The translations under genes and the position numbers were made by a program. Shown piece by piece: positions 50,684-59,395 of a DNA stretch of 64,000 nt. Within the stretch, counting starts at the first letter, position 1, and each line of letters opens with the position of its first letter. The notes under the pieces are model-generated. The model was not told the origin of the DNA and did not search any database. It worked only from the letters and a program-made list of their open reading frames with translations. Origin of the DNA: an uncultured Collinsella sp. (GTDB lineage: Bacteria; Actinomycetota; Coriobacteriia; Coriobacteriales; Coriobacteriaceae); contig CATZLI010000002.1 in the NCBI GenBank assembly GCA_958421275.1, positions 186,001 through 250,000 on the forward strand, read 5' to 3'.

Positions 50684-50722
50684 AAGGCGGACTTTGAATA
50701 GTTGTCTCTCAAAGTCCGCCTT
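50684..50722 (-). terminator. Terminator of the FKBP-ureE operon
   Basis: A 14-bp perfect stem AAGGCGGACTTTGA / TCAAAGTCCGCCTT with an 11-nt loop, 13 nt after the ureE stop; TTTCTG follows on the minus strand. Confidence 0.75.
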
Positions 50723-50735
50723 ACTTATACGCACG

Positions 50736-51314
50736 TTAACCGCGCGCCTTCTTTACGATCGTAAAGTCTGGTGCCATACTCACAACGGCATCCGCCGCAC
50801 TCGACGCAAAGCGCCGGTCCGAATCGAGTTCACGGGTAACCGTCGAGAGCCGAACGCCCTCGACGCCCCGGAGCATGCGGCCCAAAACAGGCTGCACCGG
50901 CGTATACATGCGCACGGTATACTCGTCCGAATCGCCTCGAAAAAGCGGCGCATGCATATTGCCGATCTCCCAGCACGCATGCGCGAGCGCAATCGGGTCC
51001 ATGCGGTCAACTTCGACCAAATAAACCTCGGCGCTGCGCAGGCGCACGACAACCGCCACGGGCACCACGCCCGAACGGTCGACGGCGAGCACGTCGCCGT
51101 CGACAAAACGACCGCCGTCGGCAGTATCCAGCCGAACATCGACCGTGCGCCCCAGCTCCGTCACGCCCACAAACGCGCATACATCAGCCTGGTCCCAATC
51201 GAGCAGTAGCTCGTCAACTTCAAAGACGCCGCCCAGCTTCCGGCGAAGCAGAAGTTCATAGGACGGATCGTTGAGATTTCCCAAGCATGTCGTCGAAACC
51301 AAGCGCTCAGGCAT
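50736..51314 (-). CDS. ureE: UreE-like nickel metallochaperone without urease genes
   Basis: 192 residues: N-terminal beta domain (LTADGGRFVDGDVL-like segment VDVRLDTADGGRFVDGDVLA) and C-terminal ferredoxin-like domain with the conserved His in ACWEIGNMHAPLF and YTVRMYTPVQPVLGRMLRG. UreE delivers Ni to urease. No ureABC/DFG nearby; instead it follows an FKBP/SlyD-type gene by 3 nt. Either the urease genes lie elsewhere or the protein serves another Ni enzyme. The C-terminal His-rich tail of many UreEs is missing. Confidence 0.8.
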   Translation of the reverse strand: MPERLVSTTCLGNLNDPSYELLLRRKLGGVFEVDELLLDWDQADVCAFVGVTELGRTVDVRLDTADGGRFVDGDVLAVDRSGVVPVAVVVRLRSAEVYLVEVDRMDPIALAHACWEIGNMHAPLFRGDSDEYTVRMYTPVQPVLGRMLRGVEGVRLSTVTRELDSDRRFASSAADAVVSMAPDFTIVKKARG

Positions 51315-51317
51315 GCT

Positions 51318-51746
51318 CTAACCCTCGACCTCGACGAGCTCGATATCAAAGTTGAGGTCCTTGCCGGCAAGCTCGTGGTTGGCATCGAGCGTCACAGCCT
51401 CGGGCGTTACGTCGATGACGACGGCGGGGACAGGCATGCCGCTCGGCGTGGACAGGAAGAGCTTCATGCCCTTCTCGATCTGCTCGATGTTGGGAACCTG
51501 CTCGGCCGGGAAGGTAATAACCATCTCGGGATTGTGCTCGCCGTAGGCATCGGCAGCAGGAATGTGCACGGTCTTCTTCTCGCCCACCTGCATGTCGACA
51601 ACAGCGGCGTCGAAGCCCTTGATCATCTGACCGGCGCCGCAGGTGAACTCCAGCGGCTCGCCGCGATCGTAGGAGCTATCGAACTGCGTGCCGTCGTCGA
51701 GCGTGCCGCGATAATGAGTCTTGACCTTCTTGCCCTGGTTGGACAT
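51318..51746 (-). CDS. SlyD-like FKBP peptidyl-prolyl isomerase
   Basis: 142 residues: VKTHYRGTLDDGTQFDSSYD, EPLEFTCGAGQMIKGFDAAV, and an inserted-flap (IF) chaperone region HIPAADAYGEHNPEMVITFP, then VDVTPEAVTLDANHELAGKD. Matches SlyD-type FKBPs but lacks the metal-binding C-terminal tail. SlyD helps Ni delivery to hydrogenase in E. coli; here it shares an operon with UreE. SD GGAGG. Confidence 0.9.
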   Translation of the reverse strand: MSNQGKKVKTHYRGTLDDGTQFDSSYDRGEPLEFTCGAGQMIKGFDAAVVDMQVGEKKTVHIPAADAYGEHNPEMVITFPAEQVPNIEQIEKGMKLFLSTPSGMPVPAVVIDVTPEAVTLDANHELAGKDLNFDIELVEVEG

Positions 51747-51866
51747 GGTAACCTCCGTGATAAGGGCGGCGCACAACGCGGGCCGCCGTGAACATATGGC
51801 GCTAACTATACCCTAGTCATACAATTCAATGACAGTTTGCAAAGAAACGCTGCAACCGGAGGAACC

Positions 51867-52880
51867 ATGGCATATCCCGTATTTGACCTACACTGCGACA
51901 CCGCCGACCGCATCGGCTGGGCCACGCTCGATCTCGACCTGCGCTTTACCGCCGGCACCGACGGTTATTTCCCCGGCGACGAAACGCATCCGCAAGATTT
52001 CGACCTCATCGAGGGCAACGCCTGCGCCATCTCGCTCGCAAAGATCGGCAACACGCCATGGGCACAGTGCTTCGCCACGTTTGTCCCCGATGAGATTCCC
52101 ACCGCCCACGCCGCGCGCTTCCAGGCGCAGATCATGGCGCATATGAGCGGCCAGGCAATGCTCAACCACGACCGCATGGTCAACGTACGCAGCGCGGCAG
52201 ACATTCGCCCCGCGCTCAAAGACGGCAAGGTCGCCTGCATCCACACCATCGAAAACGCCACGTTCTTTGCCGAGGACCCCGCGCTGATCGAGGTGCTCAA
52301 GAGCTTGGGCGTACTCATGTCATCGCTCAGCTGGAATGCGCAGGGACCGCTCGCGAGCGGACACGATACCCACGCCGGCCTCACCGCCGCCGGCATCGAG
52401 GCACTTACGCAGATGGAGCACGCCGGCATGGTGCTTGACGTCTCCCACCTCAACGATGAGTGCTTTGACGAGGTTGTCGCCCACGCCACACGTCCCTTCG
52501 TCGCCAGCCACTCCAACTCTCGTGCAGTTTGCGGCGTTAAGCGCAACCTCACCGACGACCAGTTCCGCACCATTCGCGACATGGGTGGCATCGTCGGCCT
52601 CAACTACTGCAGCGAGTTCCTTTCCAACGACGCAACCGACAAGACAGCCGCAGACGTCACCTTCGACCAGCTGGCGGCACATATCGAGCACTGGCTCGAC
52701 CTGGGCGGCGAGGACGTCATCGCGCTCGGCGGCGACTGGGACGGTGCCACGGTGCCCGCCTTCCTCTCCGATGCCAGCAAGATGCCCGAGTTCCAGAACA
52801 TGCTCTCCAAGCACTTTGGCAAGACCGTGATGCAGAAGCTCTGCAGCGATAATGCCCTTGCCTTCTTTGAGCGTTATTAA
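51867..52880 (+). CDS. Membrane dipeptidase (peptidase M19)
   Basis: 337 residues: FDLHCDTADRIG (Zn ligands), IHTIENATFF, VLDVSHLNDECFDEVV, PFVASHSNSRAVCGVKRNLTD and ALGGDWDGATVPAF. Hydrolyses dipeptides, including dehydro- and D-amino-acid-containing ones. SD GGAGGA before ATG 51867. No signal peptide, so it is probably cytoplasmic. Confidence 0.92.
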   Translation: MAYPVFDLHCDTADRIGWATLDLDLRFTAGTDGYFPGDETHPQDFDLIEGNACAISLAKIGNTPWAQCFATFVPDEIPTAHAARFQAQIMAHMSGQAMLNHDRMVNVRSAADIRPALKDGKVACIHTIENATFFAEDPALIEVLKSLGVLMSSLSWNAQGPLASGHDTHAGLTAAGIEALTQMEHAGMVLDVSHLNDECFDEVVAHATRPFVASHSNSRAVCGVKRNLTDDQFRTIRDMGGIVGLNYCSEFLSNDATDKTAADVTFDQLAAHIEHWLDLGGEDVIALGGDWDGATVPAFLSDASKMPEFQNMLSKHFGKTVMQKLCSDNALAFFERY

Positions 52881-52896
52881 TTTCACATCCCCTGAG

Positions 52897-52932
52897 CGGG
52901 CCGGCATGCCGAACGGTCGACATGCCGGCCCG
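52897..52932 (+). terminator. Hairpin between dipeptidase and metalloprotease genes
   Basis: A 12-bp stem CGGGCCGGCATG / CATGCCGGCCCG. No T-run, so it could be a terminator or a processing site. An ATG inside its right arm (52922) is in frame with the next gene but is an unlikely start. Confidence 0.5.
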
Positions 52933-52954
52933 TCCCCAATCTGAAGGACCACTT

Positions 52955-53731
52955 TTGACGCAGCAATTTACGCTTTTCCTACCCCAACCGGATGGGACTC
53001 CCATCCCCGTCGTCGTTACCAAAAAGCGCGTCAAAAACTTCAACCTGCGCGTCACATCGAGCGGTGAGGTCCACGCCAGCGCACCGCTCGGCGCCAGCCG
53101 CGAGCGTATCGAAGCGTTTGTGAAGCGCAACAGCGCCTGGATTATCAGCCGGCTTGCCCAGCGCGAGCAACGTCAGGCGACGGCGCGAGAGCCGCTCAGC
53201 CCCTCGTCCATCATTGCACTTTGGGGCAAGCCCATCACGGTACAAGATGCGCTCGATCACAACTTTAAGTCACCCGCACCGCGGCCCAAACAAGCCACGT
53301 TCGCAAGCTTTATGGGTACCGACGAGCCAGACGAACGTCCGCAGGCCAAGTGGAACGCGCCCCTCGACGGCTTAACGCCCAGTGAGATCCAAGCCCATAT
53401 TGACCAGCTCTATACGTCCGAAGTCACATCGGCGCTGCGGGATATGGTGCACGCATACGAAATCGCAATGGGTGTCGCCGTTTCCCGCGTTTCCGTGCGC
53501 AGCATGAAAACGCGCTGGGGATCATGCACGCCCAAAACCGGCGCCATTCGCATCGCACGAGAACTTGCCGCCTACCCCGTCGAGTGCCTTGACATGGTTG
53601 TCGCCCACGAGCTCGTCCACTTGCTCGAGCCAAGCCACAATCAGCGGTTTCACGCCCTGCTCGACACGTACTGCCCCAACAATAGAGCACTGTCCCAGCG
53701 GCTCAAGCAGCCACCCATAGAGACATATTAG
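52955..53731 (+). CDS. YgjP-type (M48/DUF45) metalloprotease
   Basis: 258 residues: KRVKNFNLRVTSSGEVHASA, a middle linker, RVSVRSMKTRWGSCTPKTG, then the Zn motif MVVAHELVHLLEPSHNQRFH. Family members cut or process unknown proteins. The TTG at 52955 with GAAGGA upstream is preferred to ATG 52922, which is buried in a hairpin. Confidence 0.87.
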   Translation: MTQQFTLFLPQPDGTPIPVVVTKKRVKNFNLRVTSSGEVHASAPLGASRERIEAFVKRNSAWIISRLAQREQRQATAREPLSPSSIIALWGKPITVQDALDHNFKSPAPRPKQATFASFMGTDEPDERPQAKWNAPLDGLTPSEIQAHIDQLYTSEVTSALRDMVHAYEIAMGVAVSRVSVRSMKTRWGSCTPKTGAIRIARELAAYPVECLDMVVAHELVHLLEPSHNQRFHALLDTYCPNNRALSQRLKQPPIETY

Positions 53732-53737
53732 AACCGG

Positions 53738-54223
53738 TTAGCGCACGCGCTCGATCTCGACACCGCAGCTTGCCAGGGGAAGACCGACGGGCGCCCAAGG
53801 CTTATCGAGCTTAACGCGCACGCCAAGCAGCAAGGGGTAACGACGCAGCAGCATCGAGGCCACACCCTCAGCTGCAGCCTCGATGAGCTTAAACGTATGC
53901 TCGCGCAGATAGCCATCGACATCGTGGCACACCGAGCCATAGTCAATCGAGGCGTCCAGGTTATCGTGCTCCCCCGCTGCACGCAGGTCGGCATAGAGTA
54001 CCAAGGACACGATGAACTTCTGGCCCAGCGCGTTCTCTTCGGGATACACGCCATGGTTAGCAAAAACCTCAAGACCTTCAACGGTGATGCGGTCGGCATG
54101 GCGAAGGTCGTCATAGCTCACGTGGGGCACCGCCGTTGCGGTGGATATTTCGCCCCTTCCACGGCGGGCGAGCTCGGCACCTTCAGTCTTGGTTGCATTC
54201 TCGGGCAGTTTCTTGTTGCTCAT
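53738..54223 (-). CDS. folB: Dihydroneopterin aldolase
   Basis: 161 residues, of which about 40 form an N-terminal extension. Core: RITVEGLEVFANHGVYPEEN, GQKFIVSLVLYADLRAAGEH, TFKLIEAAAEGVASMLLRRY, VRVKLDKPWAPVGL (Lys). Converts dihydroneopterin to 6-hydroxymethyl-dihydropterin in folate synthesis. SD AAGGAG. Last of folE-HD-folB. Confidence 0.9.
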   Translation of the reverse strand: MSNKKLPENATKTEGAELARRGRGEISTATAVPHVSYDDLRHADRITVEGLEVFANHGVYPEENALGQKFIVSLVLYADLRAAGEHDNLDASIDYGSVCHDVDGYLREHTFKLIEAAAEGVASMLLRRYPLLLGVRVKLDKPWAPVGLPLASCGVEIERVR

Positions 54224-54266
54224 CGCGATCGTCTCCTTCGTTTAGAACCCCGACCGCGCAGACTAA

Positions 54267-54848
54267 CTACACGCGAATCGACAGGTTCTTTTTATCATCG
54301 CTCCAGTTGCAAGCATTGCGCGCGGGGCATGCAAAGCAGGCGCGCGACGCTTTGTCGGCTGCATAGAGCAGACGCTCAAGCGGTTGGCTGTTCACGCGCA
54401 GCTTTCGATGGCCCAGAATGGCCGTCTTTATGGCTGCGGCATCGGCCGGCTCAAACGCCACGTCATCGGGCATGCCGCCGAGAATCGCATCAGCGACGCG
54501 TTCGCTTGCAACATCATGGGATATACCCGATTCATACTGTTCATCTTTGCCGATATCGTGAAGAAGTGCCGTGGCGTAGATGACCTCGCGGTCAAATTCG
54601 AGCTGCTCCTCGAGATTCTTGATCCACATAATGCGAGAGACATCGAGCAGATGGTCAATACCGTGGCGGCAGAAGATGCGCCCCGATTCCAACTGCGCAA
54701 TGTTGCCCAGATGCCGCCGGAACAGCCCGTTGGCACAAATGTAATCAATGCGAGGCATGGCACCAAAGGGAGCCAAGCCCGAAGCCATAAAGCCGCGACG
54801 TGACGTCCCCTCATCGGTCTTCGATGCAAAGTCGTTGACGACTCTCAT
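54267..54848 (-). CDS. HD-domain phosphohydrolase in the folate operon
   Basis: 193 residues: RHGIDHLLDVSRIMWIKNLE (first His), TALLHDIGKDEQYESGISHD (the HD pair) and AIKTAILGHRKLR, ending in a Cys-rich segment (ACFACPARNACNW). It lies between folE and folB; the dephosphorylation of dihydroneopterin triphosphate falls exactly between those two steps, so it could perform it (inference). No start is well supported by SD; ATG 54848 follows the folE stop by 2 nt. Confidence 0.85.
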   Translation of the reverse strand: MRVVNDFASKTDEGTSRRGFMASGLAPFGAMPRIDYICANGLFRRHLGNIAQLESGRIFCRHGIDHLLDVSRIMWIKNLEEQLEFDREVIYATALLHDIGKDEQYESGISHDVASERVADAILGGMPDDVAFEPADAAAIKTAILGHRKLRVNSQPLERLLYAADKASRACFACPARNACNWSDDKKNLSIRV

Positions 54849-54850
54849 AG

Positions 54851-55408
54851 TTAGCGTCCCAGCATCCTAAAGAAACGCTCCTCGAGCGCGGGATCGGTCT
54901 CAAAGACGCCGCGGCGAGCGAGCGTCACGGTCTTGGTGCCAGGCTTTTGCACGCCGCGCATGGTCATACACATATGCTCGGCTTCCATGAGCACAATCGC
55001 TCCCCGGGGAGCGAGATAATCCATGAGAGCGTCGGCAACCTGCGCACACAGCTGCTCCTGCAGCTGTAGACGGCGGGCATAAACCTCAACCGTGCGGGCG
55101 AGCTTGGAAAGCCCTGCGACACGGCCGTTGGGGATATAGCCAATGGCAGCCTTGCCGTAAAACGGCAGCAGATGATGCTCGCACAGCGAGTAAAACGTGA
55201 TGTCGCGCTCGATAACCAAATCGTTCGAAGCGACGGCAAAGGTTTTGGACAGGTGCTCCTCGGCACTCTGGTCCATACCACCGGCGATCTCACCATACAT
55301 ACGGGCAACGCGCGCCGGGGTCTCCAGCAGGCCCTCACGAGTTGGGTCCTCGCCTATGCCCTCAAGCAACAGCTTAATGGCGGCCTCGACTTTTTCCTGA
55401 TCGACCAT
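54851..55408 (-). CDS. folE: GTP cyclohydrolase I
   Basis: First enzyme of folate synthesis, converting GTP to dihydroneopterin triphosphate. 185 residues: GEDPTREGLLETPARVARMY, ITFYSLCEHHLLPFYGKAAI (Zn Cys/His), RLQLQEQLCAQVADALMDYL, and AEHMCMTMRGVQKPG. ATG 55408 with GAGG upstream; the frame is open 63 nt further without support. Confidence 0.94.
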   Translation of the reverse strand: MVDQEKVEAAIKLLLEGIGEDPTREGLLETPARVARMYGEIAGGMDQSAEEHLSKTFAVASNDLVIERDITFYSLCEHHLLPFYGKAAIGYIPNGRVAGLSKLARTVEVYARRLQLQEQLCAQVADALMDYLAPRGAIVLMEAEHMCMTMRGVQKPGTKTVTLARRGVFETDPALEERFFRMLGR

Positions 55409-55474
55409 CTGGGCCTCACTTTTCCGATTTTGCGTTCGCGCTATGGTACCACGCCCTTTGGCATCGGCCACAAG

Positions 55475-56056
55475 CTACATAGTATGGGTCGAATAGACCG
55501 GATCGTCCCGCCAAAGCTCCACAGCGTCGCAAAGCGCAACGCCCTCGCGCACAGCACGGGCGCGCGTGGCGTTCATATCAATCACGCGCTGATTGCTCGA
55601 GCCCCTAAAACGCAATGAGATATCGTACAGATCCTGAACAAACGGGCCATCCACCAACATATCGAGGCAGGCAAGGATACGGTCCGTCGCCTCGGTATGG
55701 TGACGACCACCCGGCATAAGCTCCTCGAGCACGTCGCCGGTAAAGCACCAAATGGTCTTGCCCGACCCCGCGGGATAGGCCGCACGCACGCGTTCGATAA
55801 AGTCAACAAGCCCCGCCTGATTCTCGGGCTCCATGGGCTCGCCACCCAGAATCGTCAGGCCATCGATAAAGGGATGATCGAGACTCTCGATAATTTTGTC
55901 CTCGACGGCGCGATCGAACGGCTCGCCCGCAGCAAAGTCCCACGCGACGGAGTTAAAGCAATTCTTGCACCCGCGACGGCACCCGCTCACAAACAGAGAA
56001 GTACGAACGCCTTCCCCATCAGCAATGTCGAAATACTTAATGTTCGCGTAGTTCAT
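55475..56056 (-). CDS. nrdG: Anaerobic ribonucleotide reductase activating protein
   Basis: 193-residue radical SAM activase that generates the glycyl radical on NrdD. Cluster motif SGCRRGCKNCFN, then LTILGGEPMEPENQAGLVDF and TIWCFTGDVLEELM. ATG 56056 after GGGAGAG; the frame is open upstream through a large hairpin and is not used. Separated from nrdD by 427 nt of highly structured sequence, unlike typical tight nrdDG operons. Confidence 0.93.
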   Translation of the reverse strand: MNYANIKYFDIADGEGVRTSLFVSGCRRGCKNCFNSVAWDFAAGEPFDRAVEDKIIESLDHPFIDGLTILGGEPMEPENQAGLVDFIERVRAAYPAGSGKTIWCFTGDVLEELMPGGRHHTEATDRILACLDMLVDGPFVQDLYDISLRFRGSSNQRVIDMNATRARAVREGVALCDAVELWRDDPVYSTHTM

Positions 56057-56071
56057 AGGTAACTCTCCCGG

Positions 56072-56155
56072 GAGGCCGGGACATATCATCCCGTCCTCAA
56101 ACATTCTCGGCCTTCGGCCTGCGAAACTGCGGGCGGGACGATATGTCCCGGCCTC
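56072..56155. repeat. Large hairpin upstream of nrdG
   Basis: 22-nt arms (56072-56093, starting GAGGCCGGGACATATC, and 56134-56155) pair with one mismatch around a GC-rich 40-nt loop containing a further small hairpin (CGGCCTTCGGCCTG). The structure abuts the nrdG SD. Confidence 0.7.
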
Positions 56156-56334
56156 ATGCAAAGGGTAACTCAATGAACGAAGCGAACATCGAGTATAGGG
56201 TTCGAGGTCCAATAAAAACTTTGTTGCAGCTCAACCGCTATCGCAAGTAAATCGCAGCTGCAGCTCGAATTATTTCCGCTAAGAACTTCGAGGAGCGAGC
56301 AGGCCGCGCGCTGCATCTCAGCTACGTCAACTTG

Positions 56335-56471
56335 GCTGAACCGAGAGGGCCGCTTGGGCATTTGCTCGATATGAGTTCCGCACGCAAAGAAGGCCACTTA
56401 ATGTGGCCTTCGTCTTGCGCAGGACTGTCCGAAATAGCGAGCAAATGCCCAAGCGGCCCTCTCGGTTCAGC
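56335..56471. repeat. 137-bp element with perfect 34-bp inverted repeats after nrdD
   Basis: Arms 56335-56368 (starting GCTGAACCGAGAGGGCCGCT) and 56438-56471 are perfect inverted copies. The 69-nt interior carries a nested terminator-like hairpin GAAGGCCAC / GTGGCCTTC (56389-56411) followed by TTTG on the minus strand. It sits 13 nt beyond the nrdD stop. Between this and nrdG only a doubtful 75-codon minus-strand frame (56170-56397) exists. Confidence 0.75.
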
Positions 56472-56483
56472 CCCGGAGCGGTA

Positions 56484-58706
56484 TTAGAGATGCAGCACGC
56501 GGTCGCGGATCTCCTCGGTTCGACCCTGGTTCCAGAACTGGGTACCGATGTAACCGCACGTGCGACGGGCGACATTCATCTTCTCCTGGTCACGATTGCC
56601 GCAATTGGGGCACTCCCACACCAGCTTGCCGTCATCCTCGACAATCTTGATCTCACCGTCGTAGCCGCACACCTGGCAGTAGTCGCTCTTGGTGTTGAGC
56701 TCGGCGTACATGATGTTGTCGTAGATGTACTGCATCACGCGAATGACAGCCTTGAGGTTGTCCTGCATGTTGGGAACCTCGACGTAGGAGATGGCACCGC
56801 CCGGCGAAAGCTGCTGGAACATACCCTCGAACTTGAGCTTGTCGAATGCGTCGATCTCCTCGGACACGTGGACGTGGTAGCTGTTGGTGATGTAGCCCTT
56901 GTCCGTCACGCCCGGGATGATGCCAAAACGACGCTGCAGGCACTTGGCGAACTTGTAGGTCGTCGACTCAAGCGGGGTACCGTACAGCGAGAAGTCAATA
57001 TCGCTTTCGGCCTTCCACTCCGCGCACTTGTCGTTCATGCGCTGCATGACGGCCATGGCAAAGGGCGTGCCCTCCTTCTCGGTGTGGCTGTGGCCCGTCA
57101 TGTACTTAACGCACTCATACAGGCCGGCATAACCCAGACTAATGGTGGAGTAACCGCCCACGAGCAACTTGTCGATCGTCTCGCCCTTCTTCAGGCGGGC
57201 GAGGGCACCGTACTGCCAAAGAATCGGTGCGGCATCCGAAAGCGTACCCATCAGACGCTCATGACGGCACAGCAGGGCGCGGTGGCACAGCTCAAGGCGC
57301 TCGTCGAAGATCTTCCAGAACTTATCCATGTCCTGATGCGAGCTCAGCGCGACATCGGGCAGGTTGATGGTCACAACGCCCTGGTTAAAGCGACCGTAGT
57401 ACTTGGGCTTGTTCGGGTCATAGTTCAGCGCGTTGGCCACGTTGTTAAATCCGTTACCGGAGCGGTCGGGCGTCAGGAAGCTGCGGCAACCCATGCAGGT
57501 ATAGCAGTCGCCGTTGCCCGCGGTCTCGCCCTTCGACAGCTTGAGCTCGCGCATCTTCTTCTCGGAGATGTAGTCGGGCACCATGCGCTTGGCGGTGCAC
57601 TTCGCAGCCAGCTGAGTCAGGTAGAAGTACGGGGAATCCTCGTGAACGTTATCGTCCTCGAGCACGTAGATGAGCTTGGGGAACGCCGGGGTGATCCACA
57701 CGCCGGCTTCGTTCTTAACGCCCTCATAGCGCTGACGAAGCGTCTCCTCCACAATCATGGCAAGGTCATGCTTCTCCTGGGGCGTACGGGCCTCATTGAG
57801 ATACATAAAGACCGTCACGAACGGCGCCTGGCCATTCGTGGTCATAAGGGTCACGACCTGATACTGAATCGTCTGAACGCCGCGACGGATCTCGTCACGC
57901 AGGCGGTCCTCAACAACCTCGCGGACCTTTTCGGGAGATGCGGAAACGCCGAGCTCCTCGAGCTCGCGGGCGACCTCGCCGCGAATCTTTTGACGGCTCA
58001 CCTCGACGAACGGGGCAAGATGGGTCAGCGAAATCGACTGGCCACCGTACTGGGAGGAAGCAACCTGAGCGATGATCTGCGTCGCGATGTTGCAGGCAGT
58101 CGAGAAGCTGTGCGGCTTCTCGATCAGCGTGCCCGAAATAACAGTACCGTTCTGGAGCATATCCTCCAGGTTCACCAGGTCGCAGTTATGCATGTGCTGG
58201 GCAAAGTAGTCCGAATCATGGAAGTGAATCAGACCCTCATTGTGAGCATCCACAATCTCCTGGGGCAGCAGCACACGCTGGGTCAGGTCCTTGGAGATCT
58301 CGCCGGCCATGTAGTCACGCTGAACGGAATTGACGGTCGGGTTCTTGTTGGAGTTCTCCTGCTTGACCTCTTCGTTGTTGCACTCAATCAGCGACAGAAT
58401 CTTGTCGTCGGTCGTGTTCTTCTGGCGCTTCAGGCTCTGAACATAGCGATAGATGATGTAATGGCGAGCGACCTCGTAGCAGTCGAGACGCATAATCTCG
58501 TCCTCGACCAGATCCTGAATCTCCTCGACCGACACGGTGTGGCCCGCGTTCTCGCATGCCTCGGCGACGTTTTGTGCCGCGTAAACCACCTGGCGGTCGG
58601 TAAGACGAGAGCTCTCCTCGACCTCCAAGTTTGCGGCGCGGATGGCATTGACAATCTTATCGATGTCAAAGACAACCTCGGTGCCGCTGCGCTTGATGAT
58701 CTTCAT
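56484..58706 (-). CDS. nrdD: Anaerobic ribonucleoside-triphosphate reductase
   Basis: Glycyl-radical class III reductase making dNTPs without oxygen. 740 residues: N-terminal ATP-cone (IIKRSGTEVVFDIDKIVNAI), GQSISLTHLAPFVEVSRQKI, catalytic Cys region CYTCMGCRSFLTPDRSG, C-terminal Zn site (CQVCGYDGEI, CPNCGNRDQE) and glycyl-radical motif RRTCGYIGTQFW near the end. ATG 58706. An NrdR box lies upstream. Long plus-strand frames over this gene are antisense shadows. Confidence 0.96.
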   Translation of the reverse strand: MKIIKRSGTEVVFDIDKIVNAIRAANLEVEESSRLTDRQVVYAAQNVAEACENAGHTVSVEEIQDLVEDEIMRLDCYEVARHYIIYRYVQSLKRQKNTTDDKILSLIECNNEEVKQENSNKNPTVNSVQRDYMAGEISKDLTQRVLLPQEIVDAHNEGLIHFHDSDYFAQHMHNCDLVNLEDMLQNGTVISGTLIEKPHSFSTACNIATQIIAQVASSQYGGQSISLTHLAPFVEVSRQKIRGEVARELEELGVSASPEKVREVVEDRLRDEIRRGVQTIQYQVVTLMTTNGQAPFVTVFMYLNEARTPQEKHDLAMIVEETLRQRYEGVKNEAGVWITPAFPKLIYVLEDDNVHEDSPYFYLTQLAAKCTAKRMVPDYISEKKMRELKLSKGETAGNGDCYTCMGCRSFLTPDRSGNGFNNVANALNYDPNKPKYYGRFNQGVVTINLPDVALSSHQDMDKFWKIFDERLELCHRALLCRHERLMGTLSDAAPILWQYGALARLKKGETIDKLLVGGYSTISLGYAGLYECVKYMTGHSHTEKEGTPFAMAVMQRMNDKCAEWKAESDIDFSLYGTPLESTTYKFAKCLQRRFGIIPGVTDKGYITNSYHVHVSEEIDAFDKLKFEGMFQQLSPGGAISYVEVPNMQDNLKAVIRVMQYIYDNIMYAELNTKSDYCQVCGYDGEIKIVEDDGKLVWECPNCGNRDQEKMNVARRTCGYIGTQFWNQGRTEEIRDRVLHL

Positions 58707-58962
58707 CCTCTTGCCTCTTTCGCGTCGAAATCGTATTGCGCTTCAGAGCCAAACGATGCCCGGCAGGGCTTGCCCCTGTCTTGCGGCGCCGTCGCGCAAT
58801 CTGTGTTTTCGAAAACCATAGGCCCTCATGCGGACAATCCTCGCAGCCAATCAAGGGGCTCGAAGATCCATCCAAATGGGGCGAATAAGGTCCTCGTTCT
58901 CTGTCCGCCATCTATCATACGACAAAGAGGCATCTATATCCTGTATTCTTTTTTTAGGTCAA

Positions 58963-58978
58963 ACACAACATATAGTGT
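58963..58978 (-). promoter_or_regulatory. NrdR box upstream of nrdD
   Basis: ACACAACATATAGTGT matches the NrdR consensus ACACWATATATWGTGT closely. A degenerate second copy (GCATCTATATCCTGTA) lies about three helical turns away at 58930-58945, as NrdR boxes usually come in pairs. Confidence 0.65.
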
Positions 58979-59281
58979 TTCAGCAGGTCAAAGCAATTAG
59001 TCATTTTGCAGACGCATTAATTATGAGGGGTTCTTGGCAAGTCGGTAAAACGTTACCAACACGGCTACCTGCATGGCAGTTATAAAACCCCCTTAGTCAA
59101 GCCGCTGACAAATCCTACCAAAACCAAGCCGCTCACGCCAAAAGAATCCAAAAGATTATGCTTGACCAACATGTTGCGGTCACGGTCGGCCAGGACGTAT
59201 GCAACCTGCCGGCACCTCTACGGGGACCTTGGATCAATATTTGCTGGCATATTTGACGGCGTGCTTGGTAGCAAAACAAAA
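58979..59281. other. Intergenic region between nrdD promoter and tRNA cluster
   Basis: No gene seen. Short frames lack SD and coding bias. It is AT-richer than the coding DNA around it and presumably carries the nrdD promoter at its left end. Confidence 0.45.
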
Positions 59282-59309
59282 CAGCTCAGAGGACATAGCC
59301 TCTGAGCTG
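59282..59309 (-). terminator. Terminator of the Val/Gly tRNA unit
   Basis: CAGCTCAGAGG / CCTCTGAGCTG stem; on the minus strand followed by TTTTGTTTTG, 9 nt after the tRNA-Val CCA. Confidence 0.85.
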
Positions 59310-59317
59310 CGAACATT

Positions 59318-59392
59318 TGGTGGGCGTTAGAAGATTTGAACTTCTGACCTCTTCCGTGTCAGGGAAGCGCTCTCCCCCTGAGCTAAACGCCC
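59318..59392 (-). tRNA. tRNA-Val (GAC)
   Basis: A 75-nt cloverleaf on the minus strand, GGGCGTTTAGCTCAG start, anticodon loop CTGACAC with anticodon GAC, T-arm GTTCAAATC, and an encoded CCA. Confidence 0.93.
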
Positions 59393-59395
59393 AAA

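Noticed and set aside
56170..56397. 75-codon minus-strand frame between nrdG and nrdD
   Set aside because: It reads through the inverted-repeat arm, and the opposite arm gives a similar shared peptide. No SD; probably chance.
56403..59000. 865-codon plus-strand open frame over nrdD
   Set aside because: Antisense to nrdD, which has the glycyl-radical and ATP-cone motifs. The frame results from high GC and shows no domain or SD.
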